Positions 34,900 through 45,119 of a DNA stretch of 64,000 nt are shown here, piece by piece. Below the pieces are notes generated by a model. That model was not told the DNA's origin. It ran no database searches and worked only from the letters and a program-made list of their open reading frames with translations. The translations under genes and the position numbers were made by a program. The DNA comes from Acanthosepion lycidas. Taxonomy: Eukaryota; Mollusca; Cephalopoda; Sepiida; Sepiidae. The stretch is from assembly GCA_963932145.1 (NCBI GenBank), contig OZ010599.1, forward strand, positions 43,730,844 to 43,794,843, written 5' to 3'. Each line of letters starts with the position of its first letter. Position 1 is the first letter of the stretch.

Positions 34900-35640
34900 T
34901 TTACTTTATGACCATGTCTCCCAAGTTGATATCCTACAAAAAAAGTTGACCAATATTGATTAGGTAGATGACCTAGCTATCACTGCAGACACCATTACCA
35001 ATGCTGCAGCTCTCCTACATAATCTAGAAAATTCTGTTAACAATGTTGGACTCTTGTCAATGATTCTAAAACTGAATTCATAAGCTTCAACCAGCAAAAC
35101 TCAATACAAACTGCCTTAAATGAATCGTGAAAATTCACATAGCTAAAGCTTGGGCTGCTTTGAATAAAATGGATGTATTCTGGAAATCTGATCTACCAGA
35201 CAACCTCAAGCAGAGTTTCTTTCATGCTACTGTAGAGTTGGTTTTAATGTATGGTGCCACTGCTTGGACATTAACTAAAACCCTTGAGTCTAAGTTTGAT
35301 GGGACCTACACTTGGGTGCTAAGAGCTATACTTAACATCTCTTGGAGACAACATCCAACTAAATCACAGTTCTATGGACTGACCCCTGATATTTCTACAA
35401 TCTTATGTGAATGCCGGATGCACTTTGCAGGACACTGCTGGTGAGCAAAACAAGAACTTGTGAGTGATCTACTGCACTGAACACTTAGCCATGGTGCAAG
35501 ATGAGTTGGTCACACAGCAACCACCAACTATGTAATGACACATGATACCACCCCTAATGACCTTCCAACCTTCATGCAGGACCGTGATGGTCGACATGAC
35601 AGAATAAAAATTGTGGGATAGTGTTTTTCTTCATTTTAAC
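34900..35640 (+). mobile_element. Non-LTR retrotransposon RT/C-terminal fragment
   Basis: Reads DDLAITADTITNAAALLHN (second half of the YADD motif and thumb), then an intact run from 35127 to 35444 with AKAWAALNKMDVFWKSDL, LYGATAW-type LMYGATAWTLTKTLE and CECRMHFAGHCW. The order matches the 3' half of RTE/related LINEs. 5' half missing; one frameshift separates the two blocks. Confidence 0.85.
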
Positions 35641-35701
35641 AAGAGTAGTCCGGCAGTAAAATGAAGTAATCATAGCATAATAGAATTGATAAGAAAAGCT
35701 A

Positions 35702-36074
35702 GGCTTATGGCCATATCTCATTGAAACATGTGCTTCTTGTATGGTCACCAAAGTTAAGCAATAGTGAGCCTGGTCAGTACCTAGGTGGGTGACTGCTTGG
35801 GAATACCAAATGCTGTAACCTTGGAGGATGCATGTAGGGTAAATGATAATGGCTCAAAATTGGAAATTGGCGAGCAGAGTTCCAATTCCAGTTCACTTAT
35901 GCAACAACCTTGGGAAAGGTATGAATCCACCTCTTCTCTCCACCAGCTATGGGTTAATTTGTAGGACTTGTATCAGTAAATCATTATTTCTAAAAAGTTC
36001 TTGCAATCTAATATTCTCTGGCTTTAAATAACCTGCAAAAGGTTGATAAACTGTAAATAAAAAAAGTCAATCTC
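35702..36074 (+). mobile_element. 5S rRNA-tRNA chimeric SINE, complete copy
   Basis: Flanked by a perfect 12-bp direct repeat TAAGAAAAGCTA (35690-35701 and 36075-36086). Order: a 5S rRNA-like head (35703-35822: GGCCATAT, GTCACCAAAGTTAAGCAA, GCCTGGTCAGTACCTAGGTG, GGGAATACCAAATGCTGTAA), then a tRNA-type section and core shared with family B SINEs (GAGTTCCAATTCCAGTTCAC, GAATCCACCTCTTCTC, CAGCTATGGGTTAA), then a private 3' tail (GGACTTGTATCAGTAAATCA, TCTGGCTTTAAATAACC). The 5S part keeps the internal control regions that drive Pol III. Confidence 0.92.
35703..35822 (+). ncRNA. 5S rRNA-derived head of the SINE (not a 5S gene)
   Basis: Near full-length 5S resemblance (about 120 nt), including the A-box/intermediate/C-box regions. 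It has scattered changes (for example ATTGAAACATG where 5S has GTTGAAAACAC) and is followed by SINE sequence rather than a T-run terminator, so it is part of the retroposon. Confidence 0.85.
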
Positions 36075-36519
36075 TAAGAAAAGCTATAAAAACACAACTA
36101 CAGAAGAGATTCAGTTTGAAACAGATTGGGACAAAGTTTTTTTTTTAAAATGATTTCTCAGATCAGGAAAAAATTGGGCATGTAAAAAAGTGGAGAAAAA
36201 AAGGCTTCTGATAGATATCTTGGTATGACTGACTATTTGTTTCTAAATATAGCTACTGTTAGAATAGCTAGCTAATTCCTTTTGCAGATTCTTGCTCAAA
36301 CAGATTTGTATTTCTTCAATACCCTCAGAGCTAAGCTGTACTTTATACTGTGACTATGCTGAACAGACCTTTGTTACAACTTTGGGGGCAGAGCACATAA
36401 TCTGACATGATCACCATTTTGAACAAGGCCACTATTACTCAAACCCTCTGCCATGATGACTTGTTACCTTATGTTAGTCCAATCATCAATAGTTTCTGAA
36501 TAGTTTTGTTTTGTCCAAT

Positions 36520-36705
36520 TTCATTCACAAGGACTGGATCAACTTGTGGTATAGCTTTCAGACACTTCCCAATGGTACTGTATGCTGGGATCATCTTCCC
36601 AGGCTGATATTATCAAGAAGTCATCTCCTTGACAATTCAACCCTGGTGAGATTTGAACCTGAGGCTCATGGTCAGAATACTAACATTTTAATTTCTAATA
36701 TGTAA
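36520..36705 (-). repeat. tRNA-type SINE, family F
   Basis: Minus strand reads GTATTCTGACCATGAGCCTC, GGTTCAAATCTCACC (B box) and GATGATCCCAGCATACAGTA; the same order as 9541-9720. Truncated at its 3' side. Confidence 0.8.
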
Positions 36706-36809
36706 CAAAATTACAAGAATGAAATAAACTTTCTTATCTTACAATATTGTTAATAACAAATTCTGCTTCAGTGAAAGTAGAGCATAAAAATTATTCCTTG
36801 TTGTCTTAT

Positions 36810-36945
36810 AGTAATTTACTAAGCATAGCTTAATTGTGGCACAAGGCTGAGATTAAGGTGCACTCACTGATGATTGAACTCCCTACTTAGTCATAACTGA
36901 TCTAGTGAGACAAGTTTGCTAACCATTACAACACATCAAAGTGCC
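36810..36945 (-). repeat. tRNA-type SINE, family A
   Basis: TTTACTAAGCATAGCTTAAT, TGATTGAACTCCCTACTTAG and GCTAACCATTACAACAC on the + strand match 28975-29095 segment by segment. Confidence 0.75.
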
Positions 36946-37264
36946 CTTCTTTGTTGTCATATAAATAATTTAAGAAATGTTAGGGAAACTTGTTCATACA
37001 GTTACTGTGATTATTCATTGATAACATACACTTTTTTCCAAATTTTTAAACCTTAAAGGTTAGGGGTACATATTATAAGCATGAACTAAATATGAACCTT
37101 TTTTCTGGCCATATAAGTCACCATATTTAGGATGGTATGATCAACAGTAAGTTATATCTATGATCCAAACTAACTAATGTTTAAGAAAGAGTTTAAATCA
37201 CTAACAAAAGGCAGCATTTTCTGTTAATTTATTTATTCCCATAGATATTAGGGACATTTTAACC

Positions 37265-37382
37265 TTATTCAAAGCTGTCCATGTCAAAGGACACCATAGC
37301 AGTTTCATGTATATTGTCAGCATAGCAGATTCCTTTGTGATCTTCAGTATCATCTCTGTCCACAATCATCTTGTCTTTCTTC
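37265..37382 (-). CDS. Possible terminal exon of an unidentified gene
   Basis: On the minus strand a polypyrimidine tract and AG (ctatttcctttcttgag) precede an open stretch of 38 codons, KKDKMIVDRDDTEDHKG then ICYADNIHETAMVSFDMDSFE, ending in TAA. An AATAAATAAA polyadenylation-like signal follows about 25 nt after the stop (near 37230). It is acidic, hydrophilic and of non-repetitive composition, unlike nearby ORFs. I do not recognise the protein. It could be the last exon of a nested antisense gene, a retrocopy end, or chance. Confidence 0.3.
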
Positions 37383-37921
37383 CTCAAGAAAGGAAATAGA
37401 AGTAATGTTTACTTCTCTTTTATAGTATTTCAGATAAATAGTCATTAGCCACTTTGTATATAATTTTGTTTTCCTGTTTATTTTCACTGAAAGCTTGTTG
37501 AATTTTTGTCCTAAATATTGTGTAAACTTTATTTAAGCTCTATAAATTCTTATTTGTAGTCAGTATGAACTGAATAAAAAAAATCTGAACAAATATTTAG
37601 TTGCTACAAATGTTAAAATGTCAGAATGTATTATACATTTTTATTTTTCAATAATTTTAATTTTACTCAAAAATTAAGAGCAATGTCTGGAAAAGATTTG
37701 ACTTTTTCATTGAATTTGTGGGAAAATTAAATTTGAATTGTTCAGCCTACTGTGCATTAAAATTTTGATAAGCAGTTATTTGGCAACACACAGTTTAAAT
37801 TTGTTATCAAATATTTGTATTTTTACTGCTTTTCTCCTTTTTCATAATCTTAAAATTTTATCCATTTTTTTAAAATCTCCATTGTTTAAAAATAACACTT
37901 CATCTTTTTTTTTTCTTGTAG

Positions 37922-37994
37922 TGATAAAATGTTTCCAACCCTTGGATTTGGAGCACGATTACCAGATGGTACTGTTTCTCATGAATTTGCACTG
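37922..37994 (+). CDS. Copine exon 10
   Basis: Encodes DKMFPTLGFGARLPDGTVSH and EFAL. DKMFPxxGFGAxLP is a copine signature. Acceptor ttcttgtag, donor gttaga (weak but GT). Confidence 0.97.
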
Positions 37995-38034
37995 GTTAGA
38001 CTTTTGGCTTTTTCTCTTTAAGAATTCTTTTATT

Positions 38035-38038
<4 letters not shown>

Positions 38039-38067
<29 letters not shown>
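38039..38067. repeat. (AC)n microsatellite
   Basis: Pure CA dinucleotides 45 bp after the exon 10 donor. Confidence 0.97.
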
Positions 38068-38069
<2 letters not shown>

Positions 38070-38289
38070 AAATAGATGATTAAAAATATGATTGCACATC
38101 TTGTTGCTTTACTTTTTCAGTAATATTGTCTTAGTAAAATATCTTATGTGGTTATATTTATGATTATTACTACAAAGCTAAAACATTAACCTGAAAGCTC
38201 AAATTAGCCTCATCAGAGCGTAACTTTCATATGGATGTCATGCAGGGTACTAAACTTGTTCAGAAATATTTAAACTGTCAGCTGTATAC

Positions 38290-38700
38290 AGTCATTTTCA
38301 CAGATCAATGAGTGATTGAAGCCTGTAGGTTTTTACAATCTTTCTTTGAACATTATTCTACAGAATCACAAAGAACTGTACCAAATAACAGAAACCATAT
38401 CACTTGAGGACTATCAACAGTGGCAACAAATAAAATGGAAAGCACATGTAATTCAAAGTGAAAATAATGACATAAACAAGATGTTGACATTCTACACTAC
38501 TTAAAATAAAAGGTTAGGAAGGAAACCTTCTTTAATACTGGCAAGTACAATAACAGCTACTGACTTGAGAAACCTATTTCCTGAAAAATTGTTTTAAGAG
38601 ATAAATTTTATAAATTCCAACTGACATTAATACTGGCTGCTCGGTCAGTGAATTCCGACTGTTTCCTTATAAGGAAACAGCTAATATTACCATTAACAAA
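38290..38700 (+). repeat. Interspersed repeat D, uninterrupted copy
   Basis: Shares GAAAATAATGACATAA, AAAATGTTAGCATTC-type, TTTCCTGAAAA-TT-TTTTAA, TTTTATAAATT and GGAAACAGCTAATATTACCA with the interrupted copy at 11800-12595. No coding potential seen. Confidence 0.75.
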
Positions 38701-39673
38701 AATTCAGGATTTATACTTGAGTTTCTTTTATATTGTTTGTCTACTCATAGTGGTTTGTAAAAAAATTATATGAAAGAAATAGTCATCCACTGTGCTAGAT
38801 AGAGGTTGAAGCCCCTCCACCACTTTCTGCTATAACTGAGAACTAAACAGAAAACTTTATCTTCTTGGCTCTAGTCTATGACATTGCTAGTGAGCTGAGA
38901 TATATCATTTGTCTAAAATCATCATTGACATTAATTTTCAAAATTATAATTTTTTTCCAAAACATGAGCTTCTCAAACTTTTATATGACTTTTACCTGCA
39001 GGAAATATGTATTGGTGTCATTCCAGAAAATAAGTGCAAAAAAAAAATTTTTGAATTTAAAGTAGGCCATAAAAATTGAAGAAACTGTAGTAATAGAAAA
39101 ATAAATAAATAAAAATAAACTAATAATAGCAAAAAGACCAAAATGTTACCATCTCTAAAAATAGATGTATATTCAGAATCACTAGACCATAAAGTCATAT
39201 TTCGACCAACCAGTCAGAGGCTGTTCTAACCAGGATAGAAATATCTTAGTCTAGCAAGTAAATTGGAAACAAGAACTGCTGCAAACCAGGATATAAGGTC
39301 GCAAATCATAAATTAATAAGAAGCAAAGTGGCACTTTTGAAGCAGATCTCTAGATATGTATATAATGGAAAATAAATCTAAATTGGAATCAATGACTTAA
39401 TATTATCCTTTCTCTGATGTTGCAGTCATCATAACATAATCAGAGCCAAAATATGACACAGGCGTAACGTTAGATGCCTACACAATCCTGTGTTAAAATT
39501 AAAACATACATTTCTTTCACCCACATTGTTAAGCAAGCAGCTACTACATTTGAATACATATTTATATTCTCCTGGACTTTCTCTCTCCCACTTGTATGCA
39601 CCAAGACCTTTACATTTGAATTTTCACTTTTTACTTATGTGTATGTGTGTGTGTTCACACACATGTATATGTG

Positions 39674-39678
<5 letters not shown>

Positions 39679-39714
<36 letters not shown>
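39679..39714. repeat. (AT)n microsatellite
   Basis: Uninterrupted AT run after a TGTGTG/ACACAC patch. Confidence 0.97.
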
Positions 39715-39716
<2 letters not shown>

Positions 39717-39889
39717 TGCAGCATCTAAATTATTGGCATTGTATATTTTTAATTTTGTCCAGGCTTGTTGTTTTTGATTTTGTTGACTGCACAGTATAGT
39801 AGGGTTAGTTAGGCACTGTCTGTGAGAAAAAGGGCATCATGATGCAATTCACTCCACTAGAAATTTAACAACATGCTGTACTGCTTGGC

Positions 39890-40425
39890 ATTCACACTAG
39901 AAGCTTCAATACAAACATTTCAGAGTATTTGGGTTTCAATATGAGGACAGTGCTGAGGATTTGGAAAGAGTTGGATGATATATCCAGTCAACATCATGGT
40001 GTTTCAAGTGATCACTCTTGATGGCAATATTATATCTCCATTCATCTACCCATAGGGCCTCTGACTCCAGATGGAGACCTACATCAAGTGGCTTGAGGAG
40101 GTAGTGCTGCTCTGGGTCAAGAGGATGGCTGCTGGAAAACTCCATACTGCACAAGCAAGAGAACCCAGTCATGGCTGTCAGACTATTTCTGCAACTACAT
40201 CACCCATTAGATCTGGCTACCTCACTCCCCAGACTGCAACCCTTTTGATTATTATGTGTGGGGCACAGTTGAGTGAGAGACCAACAAAACTCCTTGAACT
40301 GGAGGCAAGGATCATAGTAACATTCACCAACTTAAACAAGGAGACTGTTCAAAGAATTGCAGGAGATTCCAAACTTGTCTGGAGGACGTGGTTGAGGCTT
40401 ATGGCGGTTTTTATTGAATAAATTT
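39890..40425 (+). mobile_element. mariner-like transposase relic (3' half)
   Basis: Conceptual translation across frameshifts gives IMVFQVITLDGNIISPFIYP, METYIKWLEEVVLLWVKRM, HSPDCNPFDYYVWGT and ATFTNLNKETV-like segments. SPDCNPFDYYVWG is the last catalytic-domain motif of mariner-family (DD-D) transposases. Stops and frameshifts show it is inactive; terminal repeats were not found. Confidence 0.85.
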
Positions 40426-40847
40426 ACTCTTAGTATTTCAAGATATTTTTGCATAATTTTGGTAAATATATCTGTTAAAATGAGATGTCAGTATTATTTA
40501 CATTTTTGTGTAATTTATTTGTATTTGCAATCTGATATATAATGAAAGAATATTTGTTACCCTAAAACATGAATACCCATACAAGCACATGTATTGGTTT
40601 ATCAGATTATTTTAAAGCATGATACTTATCTAAGGTTGCTACACGTGAAAATAGTAACAAAATTAAACTCACTTTATTAATCTAAATTTATTAACAAAAT
40701 GATTTTTTAATGTTATAATTGTAAACATTAACATTGTAATGATATATTGAATAAACATAAAAATATTAATTGACCATACTTTTTTATATTATATACATAC
40801 ATATATACATATGCATATAGCAATGTCTGTTGAGTCATAACCAGGAT

Positions 40848-41046
40848 TAATCTTGCAACAATGCAAAGTGGGTCAAACCTGACAGAGGATCACTTGTCAT
40901 AATGACTTGAAGCAAGGTTTTACAAGTTCAGATGGGCTTCATGATGCCAAACTCAGACACTCAAAATAGTTCAAGTACACCAAACGATTTTATTAAGACA
41001 CCAATTCTAGGAAGGTTGTCATTCAAGGCTTGGGGATCTCATCCTA

Positions 41047-41078
<32 letters not shown>

Positions 41079-41263
41079 GGCAGGACCAGGATTAGTCTCT
41101 CACAAAGCAAAGTGGGTCCTGCTTGGCAGAGGATCTCCTGTCATAATTTGAGGCAAGGTTTTTCTTACAAGGCCAGATTCTCTTCCTGATGCTTTCATAG
41201 TAGTCCAAGTACACAGGGTTTACTCTAGGAAGGTTGAATTTGAGGTTTGAAATCACCATCCTA

Positions 41264-41267
<4 letters not shown>
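40848..41267. repeat. Direct dimer of a ~200-bp repeat joined by poly-T
   Basis: The first unit (40848-41050) and the second (41088-41267) share ACCAGGATTA, GCAAAGTGGGTC, CAGAGGATC-CTGTCATAA, GGCAAGGTTTT, CAAGTACAC and CTAGGAAGGTTG in the same order. A T29-30 tract (41051-41080) lies between and an (AT)n tract follows. No coding region. Confidence 0.85.

Positions 41268-41313
<46 letters not shown>
41268..41313. repeat. (AT)n microsatellite
   Basis: Uninterrupted AT run closing the dimer repeat. Confidence 0.97.
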
Positions 41314-41316
<3 letters not shown>

Positions 41317-41701
41317 TTGTATATTTAGGTAGCAAATTCTCTTTTAGGCATGTCTGATTGAATAAGTTACAGACATTGTCCGCTAATTTTTAACAAAATC
41401 CATTCTTATTCATGAATAATCTTCTGTGTATTGATGTTAAAGGATGAGATAAATGTACTTTCAATCTTCTTCCAAGATCACCTTCAGGGGTGCAAGTAGT
41501 ACAAAACTATATGTTGTTCATTAATACAAGTATTTATACAAAGTTGTGCATTGTTATCCATTACTGTAATTTTTTTCATTATGCTTTTATATGCAAAATG
41601 GTTGACAATGTGCTGAGCATTCATTAGAACATAAAAAAATTATCCATTATGGAATTTTTTTCATGTTATAATGTCATGGTCATGCGCACATTAAATATGC
41701 A

Positions 41702-41705
<4 letters not shown>

Positions 41706-41769
<64 letters not shown>
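41706..41769. repeat. (AT)n(AC)n microsatellite
   Basis: AT repeat then AC repeat; the same order as 32045-32124. Confidence 0.97.
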
Positions 41770-42735
41770 GCAATGTTGGCCATTGCATATGTTTATATAC
41801 AAGAGCAGGGATGTCACAATTTAAAAATATTCATTTATTAAAAAAAATATTGAATATTACTCACATATTTTTGTCTTACAAGACTTTGAATTATGGCACT
41901 TTGTGTCCTCCACATGTTTTGACTGACCTTTTAACCACCTGATGAATATTCATGAATGTCCTCAAATTTAAAAGCCTCACAATTACTAATGCCGTATTAG
42001 TCTGCAATCACCATTAATGTAAATTACTCCTCTCTACCCCAGAAAAATTAATATCACCACATTAAGACTGAGAGGTGTTGCAAGTTGGAGTTTCTACCAT
42101 TTACATATGCGCAATCACCAAAAACAAGCAAATAGCCAGCTTTAAAATAATAACAAAAGAGCCTTAAAAAATTAAAAATAATAGCAATTTTTACCTATCA
42201 TAGTTTTACACAGACTCCATCAGACATATATACGTGTGTGTGCAAACAGCAAACAAAAATAAAGAAATGGTCTACGCGTTGACATCACTGCAATGAAAAA
42301 AATATTTGCTACATGATCCATCATTGGATACAGCAATCAAATGTGTATGTATGTACACAACAGCACATATATGCATATATATGCTGAGTGCCATACTGTT
42401 CACATATGTTTCTGTTTGTGTGAGCTCTGGTGGGCAAGTGCATGTGTGTCTGTGTACATTATTGAATGTACAGGCTTGTATGTATGTATGTTTGTGTAAG
42501 TGTGGGTGGCATCACAATGATAATTTTTCCTCCCACTTCCATAAAAACACCAATATATGCAACCCTATATGAATCCAAAATTTAAAAAAAAAATTAATCA
42601 GTTTGCCTGATGATTGCAGAGGCGTGAAACCCAGGGTCACAAACTCATATATATATGTTAGCTCTATCACTGATATTGAGTGCTTTCCAATAAGTACCAT
42701 GCATATATAATATATAAATAATATATATAATAAAT

Positions 42736-42738
<3 letters not shown>

Positions 42739-42776
<38 letters not shown>
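42739..42776. repeat. (AT)n microsatellite
   Basis: AT run ending in ACACATCTCCACACACAC. Confidence 0.97.
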
Positions 42777-42780
<4 letters not shown>

Positions 42781-42814
42781 CTCCACACACACATAATAAA
42801 AATGATTGTGGATC

Positions 42815-43050
42815 TGCAGGTGATGTAATGGTTAATGGCTTGGAACAAGAAATCAGCAAGCCAAGTTTGAATTCTGATAATTTATTACATTCACTTTTGC
42901 ACTTTTCTTCCTCACCCTAGCTATGAGTTAAATAGTAGGTCAGACTGTGCTCTCTAGTTGTGGTTGGCAACCAGTCTAAGAGAAGGACAATTCTGAATTC
43001 AAAATTGCTTGGCAAAGCACATCCTATTCAGCCATTGAAAGGATGGCATT
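42815..43050 (+). repeat. tRNA-type SINE, family B
   Basis: Head GATGTAATGGTTAATGGCTT, B-box AAGTTTGAATTCTGAT, core CTAGCTATGAGTTAAATAGT, then GGCAACCAGTCTAAGAGAAG and TTCTGAATTCAAAATTGC. No 5S head. Confidence 0.8.
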
Positions 43051-43386
43051 CACACTGGCTCTATAATCTCAACTGCAGTCAATGTGATAGATGTGTATTT
43101 ATAGTTTGGCATTCATATTACCATATTTGCCAGCCTGCAAGGCACATGGTTTCCAATGAGATTTGGGAGACTACTGTCTATTTATTGTAACTCATCCAAG
43201 ACTGGTGTATTATCATTAGGATACATTAGGTGAACTGTAATGTTTATATAATTTTTATTTAAATGTGTCTTATACACTGGCACCTATAGAATATTAGCAA
43301 AAGACATTTAACCAATATATTATTTAAATAATGGGCAATTTCTTAATCTGTTTTTTTTTTTATTTTTTTTTTTATTCAATTTACAG

Positions 43387-43514
43387 AACTGCAATGCAGC
43401 CAATCCCTACTGTAATGGCATCCAAGGTATTCTGCAGGCCTACTATGACTCACTGCAACGGGTGCAACTGTACGGACCGACAAACTTCTCCCCTGTCATC
43501 AACCACGTGGCTAA
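43387..43514 (+). CDS. Copine exon 11
   Basis: Encodes [20 protein letters not shown], then [17 protein letters not shown] and [19 protein letters not shown] is among the most conserved copine stretches. Donor is gtaaat; the Lys codon is split with exon 12. Confidence 0.98.
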
Positions 43515-43619
43515 GTAAATTTTCATTGTTTTTATGAATTATTATCTATAAAATATTAAGAATTATTAAGTGATGCTAGAATCTAGGGAAATTCATGACA
43601 TTCCCAAACTTCACCTCTC

Positions 43620-44570
43620 TACATTAAGTTATTGAATATTGCTGCTACATCTGGTTAGGTGCCCCTGTTAGATATTTAGATTCTTGAAATATACAAAGAA
43701 GAATCTGCAATTTTATTGACCTTGACCTAGCATCTCAGCTTCAGTCACTTTCCCACTGACTTAACATAGCTTTGCTGTGACTTTTCTATAAATATTTTCA
43801 TGGTAACTGTTCTGATGAACTTTACTCTATGGATTTTTTTTGCTAACATTATTTTTATTTAGTTTCTTGTGAATAGATTTGTATTCATATTGTAAATACT
43901 TATTGGGGCTAGTTTTTAAATTGTTGTTTTATTCCCCTCCCCCATCACAGACAATGAATTGTACATAGAGGGATTAGTTAGGACTTTCATGGAGACAATG
44001 AGGTATCATGGTGGATGTAGTAAGAAAGGTAATTAAGAATGCATTGTTTTGGTGTAAGGAATATTGTATGTTTGGGTCAGGGTTTGTGGCTAGCTAAGTT
44101 TAATGTTAAGACAGAAGACCATCCTTCCCCCCCACCATTTCCCATTTTGGCCATGTGTCACATTTCTGTACATAGCAGAATAAATATCAGTTTATTCTAT
44201 GGTACCTAGACTTTATGAATTTAAGCACAGTATTAAATTGGCAGCATGGTTTCATCATTTTACAATTGAAATGGCTAGATGTAAATGTAAGTTATATGCT
44301 AACAGTTTTTTCTATTGCACTTCTTGCTTGTGGAACTCTTTCGATTCCATGCTTTCCAGTCAACTCTGATCTTCAAAAATTAAAATGCAATGTCAATCAT
44401 TATCTTGCTTTTTTAATTCCCGTTCTTTTTGTTTAAAAATACTATTAAAGAGATTTAAGTGTTTTTTTGTTTTGTTTTTTCTTTTTCATATTCTCTAACA
44501 CTCAGTTACCCTGTTGCATCTTAGTGGCTTTATTGCTTTGCTTGGAGTGAAATGAATAAATAAAAAAATT
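43620..44570 (+). mobile_element. CR1/jockey-like LINE 3' end, split by an insertion
   Basis: Two halves of one LINE 3' region: 43620-43832 (decayed ...LDLASQLQSL..., YKYFHG region) and 44203-44570 (LQLKWLDVNVSYMLT, FDLQKLKCNVNHYL-like, then the 3' end TTATTGCTTTGCTTGGAGTG). The 43833-44190 insert separates them. Other copies (3294-3600, reversed) read straight across the junction as CTATGG-TACCTAGACTTTATG. Confidence 0.85.
43833..44190 (-). mobile_element. 5'-truncated retrocopy with poly-A signal and tail
   Basis: Flanked by a 12-bp direct repeat with one mismatch (TTTACTCTATGG at 43821-43832, TTTATTCTATGG at 44191-44202). On the minus strand it ends AAATAAAAATAATGTTAGC followed by an A-tract, so an AATAAA signal sits about 15-20 nt before a short poly-A tail. 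No reading frame or SINE promoter is visible. Best explained as the 3' end of an mRNA or LINE copied by a LINE machinery; the source is unknown. Confidence 0.75.
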
Positions 44571-44587
44571 GAACAAGGCAGAATAAC

Positions 44588-44630
<43 letters not shown>

Positions 44631-45119
44631 TGTTATTCAGAAAAATCAAGGGAAGTCCGTTACTGTTGATTATATTGAAAAGTTAATGAATAATTTAGGA
44701 AGGTTTCAGACATTATATTATCTTGTGTGTAGCCATCATTGGATCCTTATTCATTTCCAGTGGGTTAAACTAGGTACAGTTTTTTAGTTTGGGTATTTTA
44801 TATAATGTGACCATTTCTAATATACTAATGTTCAAATGCTGAAAAAATTTCATTGTGATTGTTTTAGCATGAAGCCACAAAAACTTTAAATCACAAGTTA
44901 TCAAATTTTACCTGGTCATACTTTAAAATGTAAACTAAGATAAATTTGACTGCCTGATCTTTGGAACAGGAATTGAGGTTTATCTCTTGTTTCCTGTTTA
45001 GGATTGGGTTTCAGGTTCCATCTAAAGTTGTTTTTTTTTTTAATTTTCTTTCACTCAGTTTTGATGGTGGCATTGTTTTGCATTGGGTGACTAGGTTAAA
45101 AAAAAAAAGTAGGTACCGC

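Larger units (their letters stand above)
37995..43386 (+). other. Intron J, 5.4 kb
   Basis: Holds an (AC)n tract, repeat D (38290-38700), a mariner transposase relic (39890-40425), a direct dimer repeat (40848-41267), several (AT)n(AC)n tracts and a SINE (42815-43050). 38701-39670, 41830-42730 and 43051-43386 show nothing recognised. Confidence 0.8.

Noticed and set aside
35703..35822. A functional 5S rRNA gene
   Set aside because: Diverged from 5S, lacks a downstream T-run terminator, and lies inside a retroposon bounded by a target duplication.
40071..40421. 116-codon ORF as a host gene
   Set aside because: Out of frame with the recognisable mariner catalytic motif for most of its length; it is decayed transposase.
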